Notes: generated by a model from the letters alone, not told the origin. A stretch of 64,000 bases of DNA from Pseudochryseolinea flava (GCF_003286915.1 NZ_QMFY01000005.1:337168-401167), one strand, 5' to 3'. Positions 1 to 9,830 are shown, counted from the first letter of the stretch. Made by a program: numbers and translations.

Positions 1-1
1 G

Positions 2-2134
2 TTCTTCGTTCCGCCACTTTTATTTTTAATAGGATTTAAGATCGTATTCAATCGCGAGTTGATGCGCATTTTTTCGTACAGCATCTTCGCGATTTTTTCC
101 ACAATATGGCTTTGCCTGTTCTTCGGTTACATGGTTGAAATCAACGATGGCGGAAGTGAGTGGAGTTACCTTGCGGGTGGACTAGGCTATAAGCTTGCCG
201 TCTACAGTCAAGGTATGTTCGGATGGGGTACGTTCCTGATTCTCATGTTCACCCTTCTCGTGTTCATCATCTTTTACTTTAATGTCACGGCCATTCCTTT
301 ATTCCAACCGAAGGATCCTAAGCCGATGGGTGTAGATGCCATTCTCCCTGATGAAGAAAACACTGTGCTCGCACCGAACTATACGGATGAAAAAGATAAT
401 TGGCCAGAGCAGAAGAAAGATGAGCTTCCTGAACCCGTTATGGTGAAAACACCGCCTGTAGTGGCTGAGCCGATCAAACCATCGAATGAAATCAAGTTGG
501 ATGTTCAGCGACCTGTAGAGGCGATTAAGAAGGATTCAAAAGAACCTGTGTTTATCGTGGAGGAAACGCTTGAGACTGATCAGCTCGCAGAACAGCTTGT
601 TGAACAGCAAGGGGAATACGATCCTACCCTCGATTTGAGTAACTATAAGTTTCCAACACTAGAGCTCTTGAATGAGTATGATGGTGGAAAATCGGGTGTA
701 ACGCAGGAAGAGCTTAATGAAAATAAGGACCGTATCGTGGCAACGTTGGTCAATTTTAAGATTGGAATTCAAAGTATTAAAGCCACCATCGGACCGACTG
801 TTACGCTGTATGAAATCGTTCCAGATGCGGGGATCAAAATTTCGCGCATCAAAAATCTCGAGGATGATATCGCGTTGAGCTTGTCGGCACTCGGCATTCG
901 TATCATCGCACCAATTCCTGGAAAAGGTACAATTGGTATCGAGGTGCCTAATAAAAATCGAGAGATGGTTAGCATCCGCTCTGTCTTTGCCATTCCAGCT
1001 TTCGCAAAAACCGACAAAGAACTTCCCGTTGCATTGGGTAAGACTATCTCTAACGAAGTGTTGGTGATTGACTTGGCGAAGATGCCTCACTTACTCGTAG
1101 CGGGTGCAACAGGTCAAGGAAAATCGGTAGGCTTGAATGTTATTCTCGCGTCTCTATTATATAAACGTCACCCATCTCAATTGAAATTGGTGTTGGTCGA
1201 TCCAAAGAAAGTGGAGATGTCGTTGTTCAGCAAAATTGAAAGACATTATCTCGCTAAACTTCCGAACAGTGAAGAGTCGATCATTACCGATACCAAGAAG
1301 GTAGTACACACGTTGAACTCGCTTTGTATCGAGATGGAAAATCGTTATGAGATCTTGAAAGATGCCGGCGTTCGAAATCTGAAAGAGTACAATGCGAAGT
1401 TTATAGCCAGAAAGCTTAATCCTAAAGAAGGTCACCGCTTCTTGCCTTACATCGTTTTGGTAATCGATGAGCTTGCCGACTTGATGATGACGGCGGGTAA
1501 GGAAGTAGAAACGCCGATCGCACGTCTTGCACAGTTAGCGCGTGCTATCGGCATTCACCTGGTGGTTGCAACGCAGCGTCCTTCGGTGAACGTTATCACC
1601 GGTGTGATTAAAGCAAACTTCCCTGCACGTCTGTCGTTCCGCGTAACATCGAAAGTGGATTCAAGAACCATCTTGGATGCTGGTGGTGCCGATCAGTTGG
1701 TCGGTCAAGGAGACATGCTGTTGGCATCCGGCTCGGAGGTCGTCCGTCTTCAATGTCCATTCGTCGACACACCTGAAATTGAAAGAGTTTGTGATTTTAT
1801 TGGTTCTCAGCGTGGCTACGACTCTGCTTATATGCTGCCAGAATACGAGGGGGATGATGAAGGTGGTGTTGCTGACATTGACTTGTCTGACCGTGACGCA
1901 CTCTTCGAAGATGCTGCACGTCTGATCGTTATGCATCAGCAAGGAAGTACGTCGCTCATTCAAAGGAAACTGAAATTGGGCTATAATCGGGCGGGGCGAC
2001 TAATCGATCAATTGGAAGCGGCCGGTATCGTTGGTGCGTTCGAAGGCAGTAAAGCCCGCGAAGTTTTGATTAAAGATGAACTTAGTTTGGAACAATTATT
2101 GACCAGCTTGAAGGAAAGACATAGTCAATCTTAA
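2..2134 (+). CDS. ftsK: DNA translocase FtsK (5' end outside window)
   Basis: Septal DNA pump that moves chromosome termini to the dif site during division. The reading frame is open from the left edge, so the N-terminus is missing. In the window there is the end of one membrane helix, two further helices, an acidic/proline linker, then the motor: Walker A GATGQGKS (about residue 347 counted from position 59), Walker B LVIDELADLMM, and the conserved ATQRPSVNVITG stretch. The last 65 residues form the gamma winged-helix domain (QGSTSLIQRKLKLGYNRAGR) that reads polar KOPS sites. The family assignment is certain. FtsK rather than SpoIIIE follows from the membrane N-terminus and the phylum. Confidence 0.96.
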   Translation, partial: FFVPPLLFLIGFKIVFNRELMRIFSYSIFAIFSTIWLCLFFGYMVEINDGGSEWSYLAGGLGYKLAVYSQGMFGWGTFLILMFTLLVFIIFYFNVTAIPLFQPKDPKPMGVDAILPDEENTVLAPNYTDEKDNWPEQKKDELPEPVMVKTPPVVAEPIKPSNEIKLDVQRPVEAIKKDSKEPVFIVEETLETDQLAEQLVEQQGEYDPTLDLSNYKFPTLELLNEYDGGKSGVTQEELNENKDRIVATLVNFKIGIQSIKATIGPTVTLYEIVPDAGIKISRIKNLEDDIALSLSALGIRIIAPIPGKGTIGIEVPNKNREMVSIRSVFAIPAFAKTDKELPVALGKTISNEVLVIDLAKMPHLLVAGATGQGKSVGLNVILASLLYKRHPSQLKLVLVDPKKVEMSLFSKIERHYLAKLPNSEESIITDTKKVVHTLNSLCIEMENRYEILKDAGVRNLKEYNAKFIARKLNPKEGHRFLPYIVLVIDELADLMMTAGKEVETPIARLAQLARAIGIHLVVATQRPSVNVITGVIKANFPARLSFRVTSKVDSRTILDAGGADQLVGQGDMLLASGSEVVRLQCPFVDTPEIERVCDFIGSQRGYDSAYMLPEYEGDDEGGVADIDLSDRDALFEDAARLIVMHQQGSTSLIQRKLKLGYNRAGRLIDQLEAAGIVGAFEGSKAREVLIKDELSLEQLLTSLKERHSQS

Positions 2135-2139
2135 ATTTG
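2108..2139 (+). promoter_or_regulatory. Candidate Bacteroidota-type promoter for the LolA-like gene
   Basis: TTG at 2108-2110, 21-bp spacer, then TAAATTTG at 2132-2139, fitting the TTTG/TAnnTTTG pattern used by the primary sigma factor of Bacteroidota. The -7 box overlaps the ftsK stop codon, so the next gene could be expressed independently of ftsK. Sequence match only. Confidence 0.4.
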
Positions 2140-2154
2140 TACCTTAATTTTTAA

Positions 2155-2805
2155 GTGAAAAGAATGAAAAAGCTGATTTTATCAATTTTTACGCTGTTTT
2201 TAGTAGTTACCGCTTTTGGCCAATACGATCCGAAGGCCCTGGTCATACTGGATGCCATGAGCAAAAAATACAAAGCGATCCCTGCTTTTGAAGCCAATAT
2301 ATCCCAAACCTTGACCAACGACGTTGAAAAAATCAATGAAGAATTTAAAGGCAAGATTACCGTAAAAGGCGACAAGTTTAAGCTCGTACTGCCAGAACAG
2401 GAAGTCATCAACAACGGCTCTACGGTGTGGACTTATATTCCAGAAGCAAAAGAAGTTAATATCGATAACTATGATCCAAACTCAGACGATGTAAATCCAA
2501 CCAAGATCTACAACATCTATAAGAAAGGATTTAAATATCTCTACCTACAAGATAAGACCGAAGGCGGTGTGTTGTGCGAAGAGATTGACTTGGTTCCAGA
2601 GAAGAAGGATGCACAGTTTTTCAAGATTAAAATGTTCATCAATAAGAAAGACAAGAGCATTCAAAGCTGGACCATGTTCGACAAGAGCGGTAACAAATAC
2701 AAGTACACCATAAGCAAGTTTAACCCGAACGTTAAAGTAGAAGATAGTTTCTTCAATTTCGACGTATCAAAATATCCTGGCGTTGAACCGGTAGATCTGC
2801 GCTAA
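2155..2805 (+). CDS. lolA: LolA-like outer-membrane lipoprotein carrier
   Basis: Periplasmic carrier that shuttles lipoproteins from inner to outer membrane. An N-terminal signal peptide (KKLILSIFTLFLVVTAFGQ) is followed by a single LolA-type beta fold: a region about keeping lipid-like ligand (ISQTLTNDVEKINEEFKGKI), a VWTYIPEAKEV segment and a C-terminal DKSGNKYKYTISKF strand. Length (about 213 aa) is normal. The listed start is GTG; the ATG at 2164 is the likelier start because it gives a compact signal peptide. It follows ftsK by about 20 bp. LolA/FtsK adjacency is common in Bacteroidota. Confidence 0.85.
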   Translation: MKRMKKLILSIFTLFLVVTAFGQYDPKALVILDAMSKKYKAIPAFEANISQTLTNDVEKINEEFKGKITVKGDKFKLVLPEQEVINNGSTVWTYIPEAKEVNIDNYDPNSDDVNPTKIYNIYKKGFKYLYLQDKTEGGVLCEEIDLVPEKKDAQFFKIKMFINKKDKSIQSWTMFDKSGNKYKYTISKFNPNVKVEDSFFNFDVSKYPGVEPVDLR

Positions 2806-2825
2806 CAGTTTAGAAACATATTTAG

Positions 2826-2857
2826 AAAAGCAATCTGAACAAGGTTGCTTTTTTTGT
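2826..2857 (+). terminator. Rho-independent terminator after lolA
   Basis: Perfect 8-bp stem AAAAGCAA (2826-2833) / TTGCTTTT (2845-2852), 11-nt loop, running into a T tract. Confidence 0.75.
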
Positions 2858-2926
2858 TTTGATCCCGGCAAGTTGATGTCTTTCAATTTTAAACTTTCTA
2901 CCTTTACTGAGTTTTTCAGAAAGACT

Positions 2927-3745
2927 ATGAACCGAACGCAACTGTTTGAGCAAATCAAGAAGAAGAGTTCTTACCTCTGTGTAGGATTAGATACGGATGT
3001 TGATAAAATTCCGACGCATCTCCGTTCTGCAGCGGATCCGGTATTTGAATTCAATAAACAAATCATCGATGCTACAATCGATCTCTGTGTTGCTTATAAA
3101 CCGAATATTGCGTTCTATGAAGCACTTGGCCCAAAGGGGTGGGAGAGTCTGCAAAAAACTTTAGAATACATTCCCAAAGATGTATTTACCATTGCCGATG
3201 CCAAGCGCGGCGACATTGGTAATACCTCCGCCTTGTATGCGAAAGCTTTTTTTGAACACATGTCTTTTGACTCCATTACGGTCGCGCCTTACATGGGCGA
3301 AGATTCAGTGAAGCCTTTTTTAAAGTTTAAAAATAAGTGGGTCATATTACTGGCACATACTTCCAATCCTGGTGCCGATGATTTTCAATTGCTGCAATCC
3401 ACTGGATCGGGTAAAAAATTGTATGAGGAAGTGATTCTGAAATCACAACAATGGGCTACTCCAGATAAGTTAATGTATGTAGTAGGCGCAACACAAGCAG
3501 AAAAAATTGGCGGCATTCGCGTACTTGCGCCCGATCATTTTTTCCTCGTACCAGGCATTGGTGCACAGGGTGGAGACCTTGCTCAGGTGTCGAAGTTTGG
3601 CATGAATAAACAATGCGGCCTTCTTGTGAACTCTGCGCGAAATATCATTTATGCTTCGAGCGACAAAGATTTTGCAACAGCGGCAAAGTCAGAAGCTACC
3701 AAGGTTAGGAATGAGATGGAAAATCTCTTAAATTCATTGTTGTAA
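2927..3745 (+). CDS. pyrF: Orotidine 5'-phosphate decarboxylase
   Basis: Last step of de novo UMP synthesis (OMP to UMP plus CO2). The 272-residue protein has the type-2 PyrF layout: YLCVGLDTDVDKIP near the N-terminus, KPNIAFYEALG, the catalytic FTIADAKRGDIGNT lysine/aspartate motif, VAPYMGEDS, and VPGIGAQGGD for phosphate binding. The frame is open upstream to 2873, but the ATG at 2927 (MNRTQLFEQI) fits the family N-terminus and lies after the preceding terminator. Confidence 0.95.
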   Translation: MNRTQLFEQIKKKSSYLCVGLDTDVDKIPTHLRSAADPVFEFNKQIIDATIDLCVAYKPNIAFYEALGPKGWESLQKTLEYIPKDVFTIADAKRGDIGNTSALYAKAFFEHMSFDSITVAPYMGEDSVKPFLKFKNKWVILLAHTSNPGADDFQLLQSTGSGKKLYEEVILKSQQWATPDKLMYVVGATQAEKIGGIRVLAPDHFFLVPGIGAQGGDLAQVSKFGMNKQCGLLVNSARNIIYASSDKDFATAAKSEATKVRNEMENLLNSLL

Positions 3746-3812
3746 TTTTATTTGCTTCACTCCGGTGAGGCCGTTGTTTTTATAACCGTTGTCTGTCATT
3801 TTATTTAACCCG

Positions 3813-5093
3813 ATGTCTGAATCATTTCTGCATTACATCTGGCAATGTCAATACTTTGCCCGAACTGATCTACGCACTACAAACGGCGATGCGCTTACAA
3901 TCTTTCATCCTGGTGTAAGAAACACGCATGCTGGTCCTGACTTTCCGCAGGCGCGTCTTCAAATTGATACGATGGAATGGGTGGGCAGTGTCGAGATACA
4001 TATCCTTGCTTCTCAATGGGTGGATCATCGCCATGATACTGATCCGGCTTACGACAATGTTGTGCTACATGTGGTGTGGAAAAACGATCGCCCCGTGCTG
4101 CGCAGCGATGGCTCCGTCATGCCGACGCTTGAACTTTATGGTCGAATAGATGAAACGCTGATTGCCAATTACAAAATACTGGTGAATAGTCCCTGGCTCA
4201 TTCCCTGCGTTGAACAATTCGTACAAGTGCCACCAATCATCAAGGTTGATATGATTGAGAAAGCGACATCGATAAGATTAGAACGGAAGACTCAAACAAT
4301 CTTGGAGATGTTAAAATCTAATAACCATGATTGGGAGGAAACTTGCTATCAATTGCTTGCACGTAATTTTGGATTCCGCGTGAATGCAGAACCCTTCCTG
4401 ATGCTAGCGCGAACCGTTCCATTGAAGATATTATTAAAACATGCCGATAAATTGTTGCAAATAGAAGCATTTCTTTTTGGCCATGCAGGATTCTTGGACG
4501 ATATGAAGGGAAACGATGATTATGTTAACAGACTCATTCGCGAGTATGAGCTTCTTTTTAATAAATACAAAGTGAGCCGAGCACGTTTGAGCAAAGCGCA
4601 ATGGCGATTCTTACGACTTCGCCCTGCAAATTTTCCTACCATAAGGTTAGCGCAATTCTGTGTGTTGATTCACACCCACCGACAGCTGTTTAGTAAGTTA
4701 ATTACGGCGACGTCGGCCAATCAGCTCGTCGAATTATTCTCTCTACAACAATCACCCTACTGGAAAGAACATTATCACTTCATGAAGAAAGGAAAGGGTG
4801 AGATGCCGTCGATGGGACTGGAAAGTATTTATATGATTATCATCAACACTGTTGTACCTTTAATGGTTGCTTACGGAAAACAGCGCGATGATCAGGAAAT
4901 GATAGACCGTGCATTCATGATGTTGCAAGAAATGCCTGTAGAGTCGAATACCATCATCAGGCAGTGGCGAAAATTCGGTATGTCGGCGGTGACAGGATTT
5001 GATTCGCAGGGACTCATTGAAATGCATGATCATTTTTGTGTCAAACATCGGTGCCTGGATTGTTCCATTGGCGCTTACATCTTGAAACCATGA
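3813..5093 (+). CDS. DUF2851 family protein
   Basis: Conserved Bacteroidota protein of unknown function, about 426 aa, soluble. Recognised by the N-terminal region: ESFLHYIWQCQYF, a TIFHPGVRNTHAGPDF segment and WVGSVEIHILASQWVDH. The ATG at 3813 is preferred over an upstream in-frame TTG at 3789. The stop overlaps the next gene's ATG by 4 bases, so the two are translationally coupled. No biochemical role is known to me. Confidence 0.82.
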   Translation: MSESFLHYIWQCQYFARTDLRTTNGDALTIFHPGVRNTHAGPDFPQARLQIDTMEWVGSVEIHILASQWVDHRHDTDPAYDNVVLHVVWKNDRPVLRSDGSVMPTLELYGRIDETLIANYKILVNSPWLIPCVEQFVQVPPIIKVDMIEKATSIRLERKTQTILEMLKSNNHDWEETCYQLLARNFGFRVNAEPFLMLARTVPLKILLKHADKLLQIEAFLFGHAGFLDDMKGNDDYVNRLIREYELLFNKYKVSRARLSKAQWRFLRLRPANFPTIRLAQFCVLIHTHRQLFSKLITATSANQLVELFSLQQSPYWKEHYHFMKKGKGEMPSMGLESIYMIIINTVVPLMVAYGKQRDDQEMIDRAFMMLQEMPVESNTIIRQWRKFGMSAVTGFDSQGLIEMHDHFCVKHRCLDCSIGAYILKP

Positions 5094-6391
5094 TTCAACA
5101 TATCGTTGCAGTTGCGAACTTGATTTTCTTGGGGTTTATGGCGTGGATGATTTGGCGCAAGCAGTCGTCGCTTAAAAATCTGTATTGGCCAACGTTGTTG
5201 TTTAAGGTAGGCGCCGGTATTGCATTAGGTGTTGTGTACACCTACTATTACACGATTGCCGATACACTTGCGTATCATGAAGATGGTACTAAACTTTCCA
5301 ATCTTGCACGCACTGACTTTGCCAGCTACTTAAGATTTTTTAATGAAGCAGGAGAACAATATTCCTTTTGGCACAGACTTAACTTTAAAACACCCAGGGC
5401 ACTTTTTCTTTCCAAAATTACGAGTGTATTCTGTTTACTTACCTCCGATAACTATTGGGTGATTAGCGCGTATTACTCGTTCTTCAGTTTTCTCGCAGCA
5501 TGGTATCTAATGAAAATTTTAATTCGTCTGGATGAATCCTTAAAAATACCAGCAATTGTTGCGCTACTACTCTTTCCTTCTATTGTGTTTTGGACGTCCG
5601 GGATTATGAAGGAAACAATTGCCATGGCTTCGTTATATTTTATAAGCATCATCTTTTTGAAAATATGGCTTGGCGAACGTGTTAAGATTGCGCAATGGAT
5701 CGTCTTGCCTGTTGCATGTTGGCTGCTTTGGAATTTGAAATATTACTACATGGCCATTCTCTTACCCGTACTAGCCACGGCATTGATGTTTAATTTATTT
5801 GTGTTCCCATATCTCAAACTGAAAGGCCTATTGGTACGGATTGTATTATGGATTGTTATTTTTCTCGTTCCACTTTATGTAGCCAGTTTGATCCATCCGA
5901 ATTTTTATCCGGAAAGATTTTTAACCGTTGTCGTTGATAATTACTACGATTTTTTAGAATTGTCGTCGCCGTCAGACGTAGCACATTTTGATGGATTGGA
6001 GCCAACGGTAACAAGCTTATTAATCCATGCACCGAAAGCGTTGACAGCAGCGCTGTATCGTCCTTGGCCTTGGGAAGTCGATGGTATTTTTAAGGTTCTG
6101 GCTGCAGCGGAAAATGTGATGTTGCTGCTGTTGACGATCGGAGCGATCACAAATTGGAAGCAGGTCGTTAGTAGTCAACACCGTGTCTTGCTGGTTTCCG
6201 TGATCATCTATGTGGTTACCCTTGCGATATTCTTGGCTTTGTCAGCTCCGAATTTTGGTACGTTGATACGATATCGTGTGGGCTTTCTTCCCTTTTTCGT
6301 TATGATTATTTCAGTCAATAACCCGATCATATCGCGCACGCTCGCTTTCATGGAAAGAACATTTCCCTTCCTTGGAAGGCTGACGCGCTAA
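5090..6391 (+). CDS. Multi-pass membrane protein of unknown function
   Basis: 433 residues with about ten hydrophobic segments, starting MIQHIVAVANLIFLGFMAWM. It has no signal peptidase site and ends in a short basic tail. An EQYSFWHRLNFKTPRALFLSKI stretch between helices and a conserved-looking FWTSGIMKETIAMASL segment recall polysaccharide polymerase-like (Wzy/O-antigen ligase-like) membrane proteins, but I cannot prove that. The ATGA overlap with the upstream DUF2851 gene decides the start and suggests a shared mRNA. Confidence 0.8.
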   Translation: MIQHIVAVANLIFLGFMAWMIWRKQSSLKNLYWPTLLFKVGAGIALGVVYTYYYTIADTLAYHEDGTKLSNLARTDFASYLRFFNEAGEQYSFWHRLNFKTPRALFLSKITSVFCLLTSDNYWVISAYYSFFSFLAAWYLMKILIRLDESLKIPAIVALLLFPSIVFWTSGIMKETIAMASLYFISIIFLKIWLGERVKIAQWIVLPVACWLLWNLKYYYMAILLPVLATALMFNLFVFPYLKLKGLLVRIVLWIVIFLVPLYVASLIHPNFYPERFLTVVVDNYYDFLELSSPSDVAHFDGLEPTVTSLLIHAPKALTAALYRPWPWEVDGIFKVLAAAENVMLLLLTIGAITNWKQVVSSQHRVLLVSVIIYVVTLAIFLALSAPNFGTLIRYRVGFLPFFVMIISVNNPIISRTLAFMERTFPFLGRLTR

Positions 6392-6402
6392 TTTTACCTT
6401 TA
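6372..6402 (+). promoter_or_regulatory. Candidate promoter for the NeuD-type acyltransferase
   Basis: TTG (6372-6374), 20-bp spacer, TACCTTTA (6395-6402), one base off TAnnTTTG, 19 bp before the ATG. The proximal half overlaps the 3' end of the preceding gene. Confidence 0.35.
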
Positions 6403-6420
6403 CATCCTTAAAGTTTATAC

Positions 6421-7059
6421 ATGGAGAATCCTGTAATCATTTTTGGCGCTGGATATTTGGGACGCGCAGCAAAAGAAATATTCGAAGCTAATGGAAACGT
6501 TGTCTACGGTTTCCTTGACGACAATAAGAAATTACACCAAACAGAAATTGACAACGCCGTAGTACTTGGAAGTACCGACGACGATGGATTTTTGAAACTC
6601 ATCGGAAAAAAATGCGAAGCCTTTATCGCCATCGATGAAGTTAAGCTTCGTAGGAACTTAGTGAAAACAATTCAAGAGGTTCGCAAAATGCAACCGACAA
6701 ACGGTGTCCATAAATCAGCAATCATCGCACAGACTGCAACCATGGGCCATGGAAATTTTATCGACCTGGGTGTAAAAGTAGGTAGTGGCGCGACACTGGG
6801 TAATCACGGCATGCTTCATACCGGATGCATCGTAGGCCACGATGTAAAGCTTGGGGATTTTGTCCAAATCGGCGCAGGAAGTGTGATCAACCCAGGCGTG
6901 GAAATTGAAGACGATGCGTTTATCGGCTCTGGTGTTACGATCGTGTCCGGAATTACGATCGGAAAGGGCGCACGCGTAGGAGCAGGCTCTGTCGTTATCA
7001 CACCGGTCAAAGCTGGTGAAACAGTTTTTGGAAACCCTGCACAAAAGGTAAATAGTTAA
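6421..7059 (+). CDS. NeuD/PglD-type sugar O-acyltransferase
   Basis: 212 residues. The N-terminal half is a PglD-type nucleotide-sugar binding domain (VIIFGAGYLGRAAKEIF, GFLDDNK). The C-terminal half (from about 105) is a left-handed beta-helix of hexapeptide repeats (IDLGVKVGSG, VGHDVKLGDF, IGSGVTIVSG) with the usual HTGCIVGHDV catalytic histidine region, ending GNPAQKV. Such enzymes acetylate amino or hydroxyl groups of surface sugars with acetyl-CoA. The substrate cannot be read from sequence. Some Bacteroidota homologues have drifted to other roles. Confidence 0.85.
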   Translation: MENPVIIFGAGYLGRAAKEIFEANGNVVYGFLDDNKKLHQTEIDNAVVLGSTDDDGFLKLIGKKCEAFIAIDEVKLRRNLVKTIQEVRKMQPTNGVHKSAIIAQTATMGHGNFIDLGVKVGSGATLGNHGMLHTGCIVGHDVKLGDFVQIGAGSVINPGVEIEDDAFIGSGVTIVSGITIGKGARVGAGSVVITPVKAGETVFGNPAQKVNS

Positions 7060-7077
7060 CCCCGCGTTCCACGTACG

Positions 7078-7941
7078 ATGCCAAAAATTTCCGAAACAGA
7101 TCTCATTCTCAACGACGATGGTAGTGTATACCATCTCAACCTATTGCCGAAACATATTTCCGATACGGTAATTACGGTGGGCGATCCAACGCGCGTATAC
7201 CGTGTCAGTCAATACTTCGATGACATCGAGTTTGAGATGAATCAACGGGAGTTTATTACACACGTGGGGACTTACAAAGGGAAAAGAATCACGGTGATTA
7301 GCACAGGCATTGGCACCGACAACATTGAAATTTTTTTTTCAGAACTTGATGCACTCGTGAATATCGACTTGAAATCACGCGAGCCGAAGTCGAGAAGAAA
7401 GAAATTAAAAATTGTTCGCATAGGAACTTCTGGAGCGCTTCAAGAAGATATTCCCCTTGGCTCACACTTGGCGTCTGAGTACGCTGTTGGCTTCGATAAC
7501 TTGATGAGCTTTTACGACCTCCCGCAAGATGACTTCGAGCGGGAGATGGGACTAGACATTCAAGCAAAGACAAACATTCCATTTACACCCTACGTCGTGA
7601 AGGCCTCGGATGTATTGCTGGAACAATTTGCCTCCGACATGGTACGCGGGAATACCGTGACAACACCCGGGTTCTACGCCCCGCAAGGTCGCACAATGCG
7701 CATACCGATTCGCTTCCCGCGTTTGCTTGAAGACTTAAACTATTATCACAACAAGAGCAGCGACTTTTGGCTCACCAATTTTGAAATGGAAACAGCAGGC
7801 TATTACGCGATGGCGCGACTGCTGGGGCACGAAGTGTTGAGCGTAAATGCAATCATCGCTAATCGCATCAAGGGGAAGTTTTCGAAACAGCCACAAAAAG
7901 TGATTGATGCACTCATCAAGAAAGTGCTCGAAAGAATTTGA
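7078..7941 (+). CDS. Nucleoside phosphorylase (uridine phosphorylase-like)
   Basis: Cytoplasmic phosphorolysis of a nucleoside to base and ribose-1-phosphate. 287 residues of the PNP/UDP phosphorylase superfamily: ITVGDPTRVYRVS (phosphate-binding loop), VISTGIGTDNIEIFFSELDAL, KIVRIGTSGALQEDIPLGS, and NFEMETAGYYAMARLLGHE with the conserved Met-Glu that binds ribose. It begins 18 bp after the acyltransferase stop, so they likely share a transcript. Uridine versus purine preference is undecided. Confidence 0.88.
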   Translation: MPKISETDLILNDDGSVYHLNLLPKHISDTVITVGDPTRVYRVSQYFDDIEFEMNQREFITHVGTYKGKRITVISTGIGTDNIEIFFSELDALVNIDLKSREPKSRRKKLKIVRIGTSGALQEDIPLGSHLASEYAVGFDNLMSFYDLPQDDFEREMGLDIQAKTNIPFTPYVVKASDVLLEQFASDMVRGNTVTTPGFYAPQGRTMRIPIRFPRLLEDLNYYHNKSSDFWLTNFEMETAGYYAMARLLGHEVLSVNAIIANRIKGKFSKQPQKVIDALIKKVLERI

Positions 7942-7980
7942 GCACCTCCATCAGTAGAAGCATAAACAAACGCAAGCGCG

Positions 7981-8235
7981 CTATGTGAGATTGGCGCTAC
8001 TGTCCATCCTCATGATGTGCTTGCCAGCGTTGAATGCGTCGTTATTGTAAAATCCAGAAAGTATTCGGTGAGCGATTTGTTCGATGATGAGTTCTTCGTC
8101 GGTTTTACCCTCTTTCCCACGCCAGAAGACACGCTCTGGATGACGTTTCATGTCCTCCACATAATACTTTGCGCGTTGATATTGATCATCGGTAAACGTG
8201 ATCGTGAAGCAAGTCTTAACTTTTTGAGTTTCCAT
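7981..8235 (-). CDS. Small hypothetical protein
   Basis: 84 residues from the ATG at 8235 (METQKVKTCFTITFTD); six more in-frame codons lie upstream, to 8253. It is charged, with one predicted long helix (DDQYQRAKYYVEDMKRHPERVFWRGKEGKTDEE) and no signal peptide. It is convergent with the phosphorylase gene. I recognise no family; coding status rests on an intact frame and a reasonable composition. Confidence 0.5.
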   Translation of the reverse strand: METQKVKTCFTITFTDDQYQRAKYYVEDMKRHPERVFWRGKEGKTDEELIIEQIAHRILSGFYNNDAFNAGKHIMRMDSSANLT

Positions 8236-8567
8236 AGAATTAAATTTTGGCAATCGTCATGCCATGAAAATGTCCGATAATCTATCAAAAAACCCCGTTG
8301 ATTTTCTATCCTCGTCCCGCAACCGACCGATTGTGTCCGCGGCTGGGATCGCTATTTGGGTGATGGATGGTGTCATCGGTGGGGTTCCCAAACTGCCCTA
8401 GCGAGCGGCAAAAGGCTTTAAGTTTTATGAAGAATGAATTCTTAGCCCACGAATTCAGTTATCAGAGCATTTAAATGAACAAACAACGGTTATACTAGGG
8501 ATTGCCATACTTTAAAAACATAACGTACGATTATCCTACAACAGATAACCATTAATTTAGCCCTCTT
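8236..8567. other. Intergenic region, 332 bp, nothing definite
   Basis: Lies between two divergent genes and must hold both promoters, but I find no clear TAnnTTTG box with a spaced TTG. A loose 6-bp inverted repeat (AACCCC near 8290, GGGGTT near 8382) is the only structure seen. Confidence 0.3.
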
Positions 8568-9830
8568 ATGAGAGATTGTACCATATTCACATTGTCCAAT
8601 GGGATAAGAGTTGTACACCAACGCGTGCTTACCACAGCCATTGTGCATTGCGGAATTGTGCTTGATGTCGGAAGTCGCGATGAGCATTTTGACAACCAAG
8701 GAATAGCCCATTTCTGGGAGCACATGGCCTTTAAAGGCACGAAAAAACGCAAAACACTCGATATCATCAGCAGCCTCGATGCCGTTGGGGGTGAGCTCAA
8801 TGCCTACACAGACAAAGAAAAGATTGCTTTTTATGCGTCTGCCAGGACTGAATACTTTGAACGTGCAATCGACCTGCTAAGTGACATTACATTTTATTCG
8901 ACATTTCCGGAGAAGGAGTTAGAGAAAGAGCGTGGCGTGATCCTCGAAGAAATGGCCATGTATTACGATAGCCCAGATGAAGCATTGCAAGACGAATTTG
9001 AAGCTGTTGTGTACAAAAACCATCCGATGGGGATGAACATCCTTGGGAAAGAAGAAACGGTAAAGTCGTTTAAGAAAAAGGACTTCACTTCATTTTTCAA
9101 GAATCATGTCGATACGAAGCGCATCGTGTTTTCTTGTGTCGGAAATATTTCGCTTGAAGTCGTGGAACGTTTGGCAAAGAAATATCTAGAACCTTTTCGT
9201 GCTCAACATGCGAATGGCAAGCGTAAAAAATTTGCTTCTTACAAACCCAGAGAAGAAGTTCTTCGTCGTCCGGTAAAACAAGCGAAATGTGCAATTGGCC
9301 GTGATGCGTATCCTGTGTTTAATGAAAATCGTATTCCACTATACCTCCTTGTGAATATACTGGGTGGGCCAGGTATGAATTCTCGCCTCAATCTTTCCCT
9401 TCGAGAAAAGTATGGATTTGTGTATTCCGTAGATGCACATTACGTTCCCTATAGCGATACAGGAATGTTTGCCGTCTTCTTTGGTACAGAACCGAAGCAG
9501 CTTGATAAATGCATGAAACTTGTTCGTAAAGAATTGGATAGGTTCATCGATAAACAACTTACCCCGAGACAACTGTCGGCGGCGAAGGAGCAAATTAAAG
9601 GCCAGCTGGCGATGTCAGAAGAAAATAATTTGAGTTTAATGTTGATGATGGGAAGAAGCGTGCTGCTTTATAATCGCGTGCCGATGCTTGAAGAAATTTT
9701 TGAATTGATCGATCAAACAACATCACCTAAGATTCAACGTATTGCCGGAGAAATCTTCGATGAAAAACAGCTTACCTATCTCACGATGATTCCATCAGAG
9801 GAGAAACAACAACGACTTCGTACAGTATAA
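8568..9830 (+). CDS. M16 family zinc peptidase (insulinase-like)
   Basis: 420-residue single-chain M16B-type peptidase. The inverted zinc motif HxxEH is present as H48-F-W-E51-H52, with the downstream zinc-ligand glutamate region ELEKERGVILEEMAMYYDSPDE. The C-terminal non-catalytic lobe carries NILGGPGMNSRLNLSLREKYGFVYSVDA with the conserved arginine and tyrosine. There is no signal peptide, so it is probably cytoplasmic. The O-methyltransferase gene follows 40 bp downstream. Confidence 0.93.
   Translation: MRDCTIFTLSNGIRVVHQRVLTTAIVHCGIVLDVGSRDEHFDNQGIAHFWEHMAFKGTKKRKTLDIISSLDAVGGELNAYTDKEKIAFYASARTEYFERAIDLLSDITFYSTFPEKELEKERGVILEEMAMYYDSPDEALQDEFEAVVYKNHPMGMNILGKEETVKSFKKKDFTSFFKNHVDTKRIVFSCVGNISLEVVERLAKKYLEPFRAQHANGKRKKFASYKPREEVLRRPVKQAKCAIGRDAYPVFNENRIPLYLLVNILGGPGMNSRLNLSLREKYGFVYSVDAHYVPYSDTGMFAVFFGTEPKQLDKCMKLVRKELDRFIDKQLTPRQLSAAKEQIKGQLAMSEENNLSLMLMMGRSVLLYNRVPMLEEIFELIDQTTSPKIQRIAGEIFDEKQLTYLTMIPSEEKQQRLRTV

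Noticed and set aside
659..1090. Long antisense frame inside ftsK (and similar ones inside most large genes)
   Set aside because: Shadow of a certain gene on the other strand with no domain of its own.
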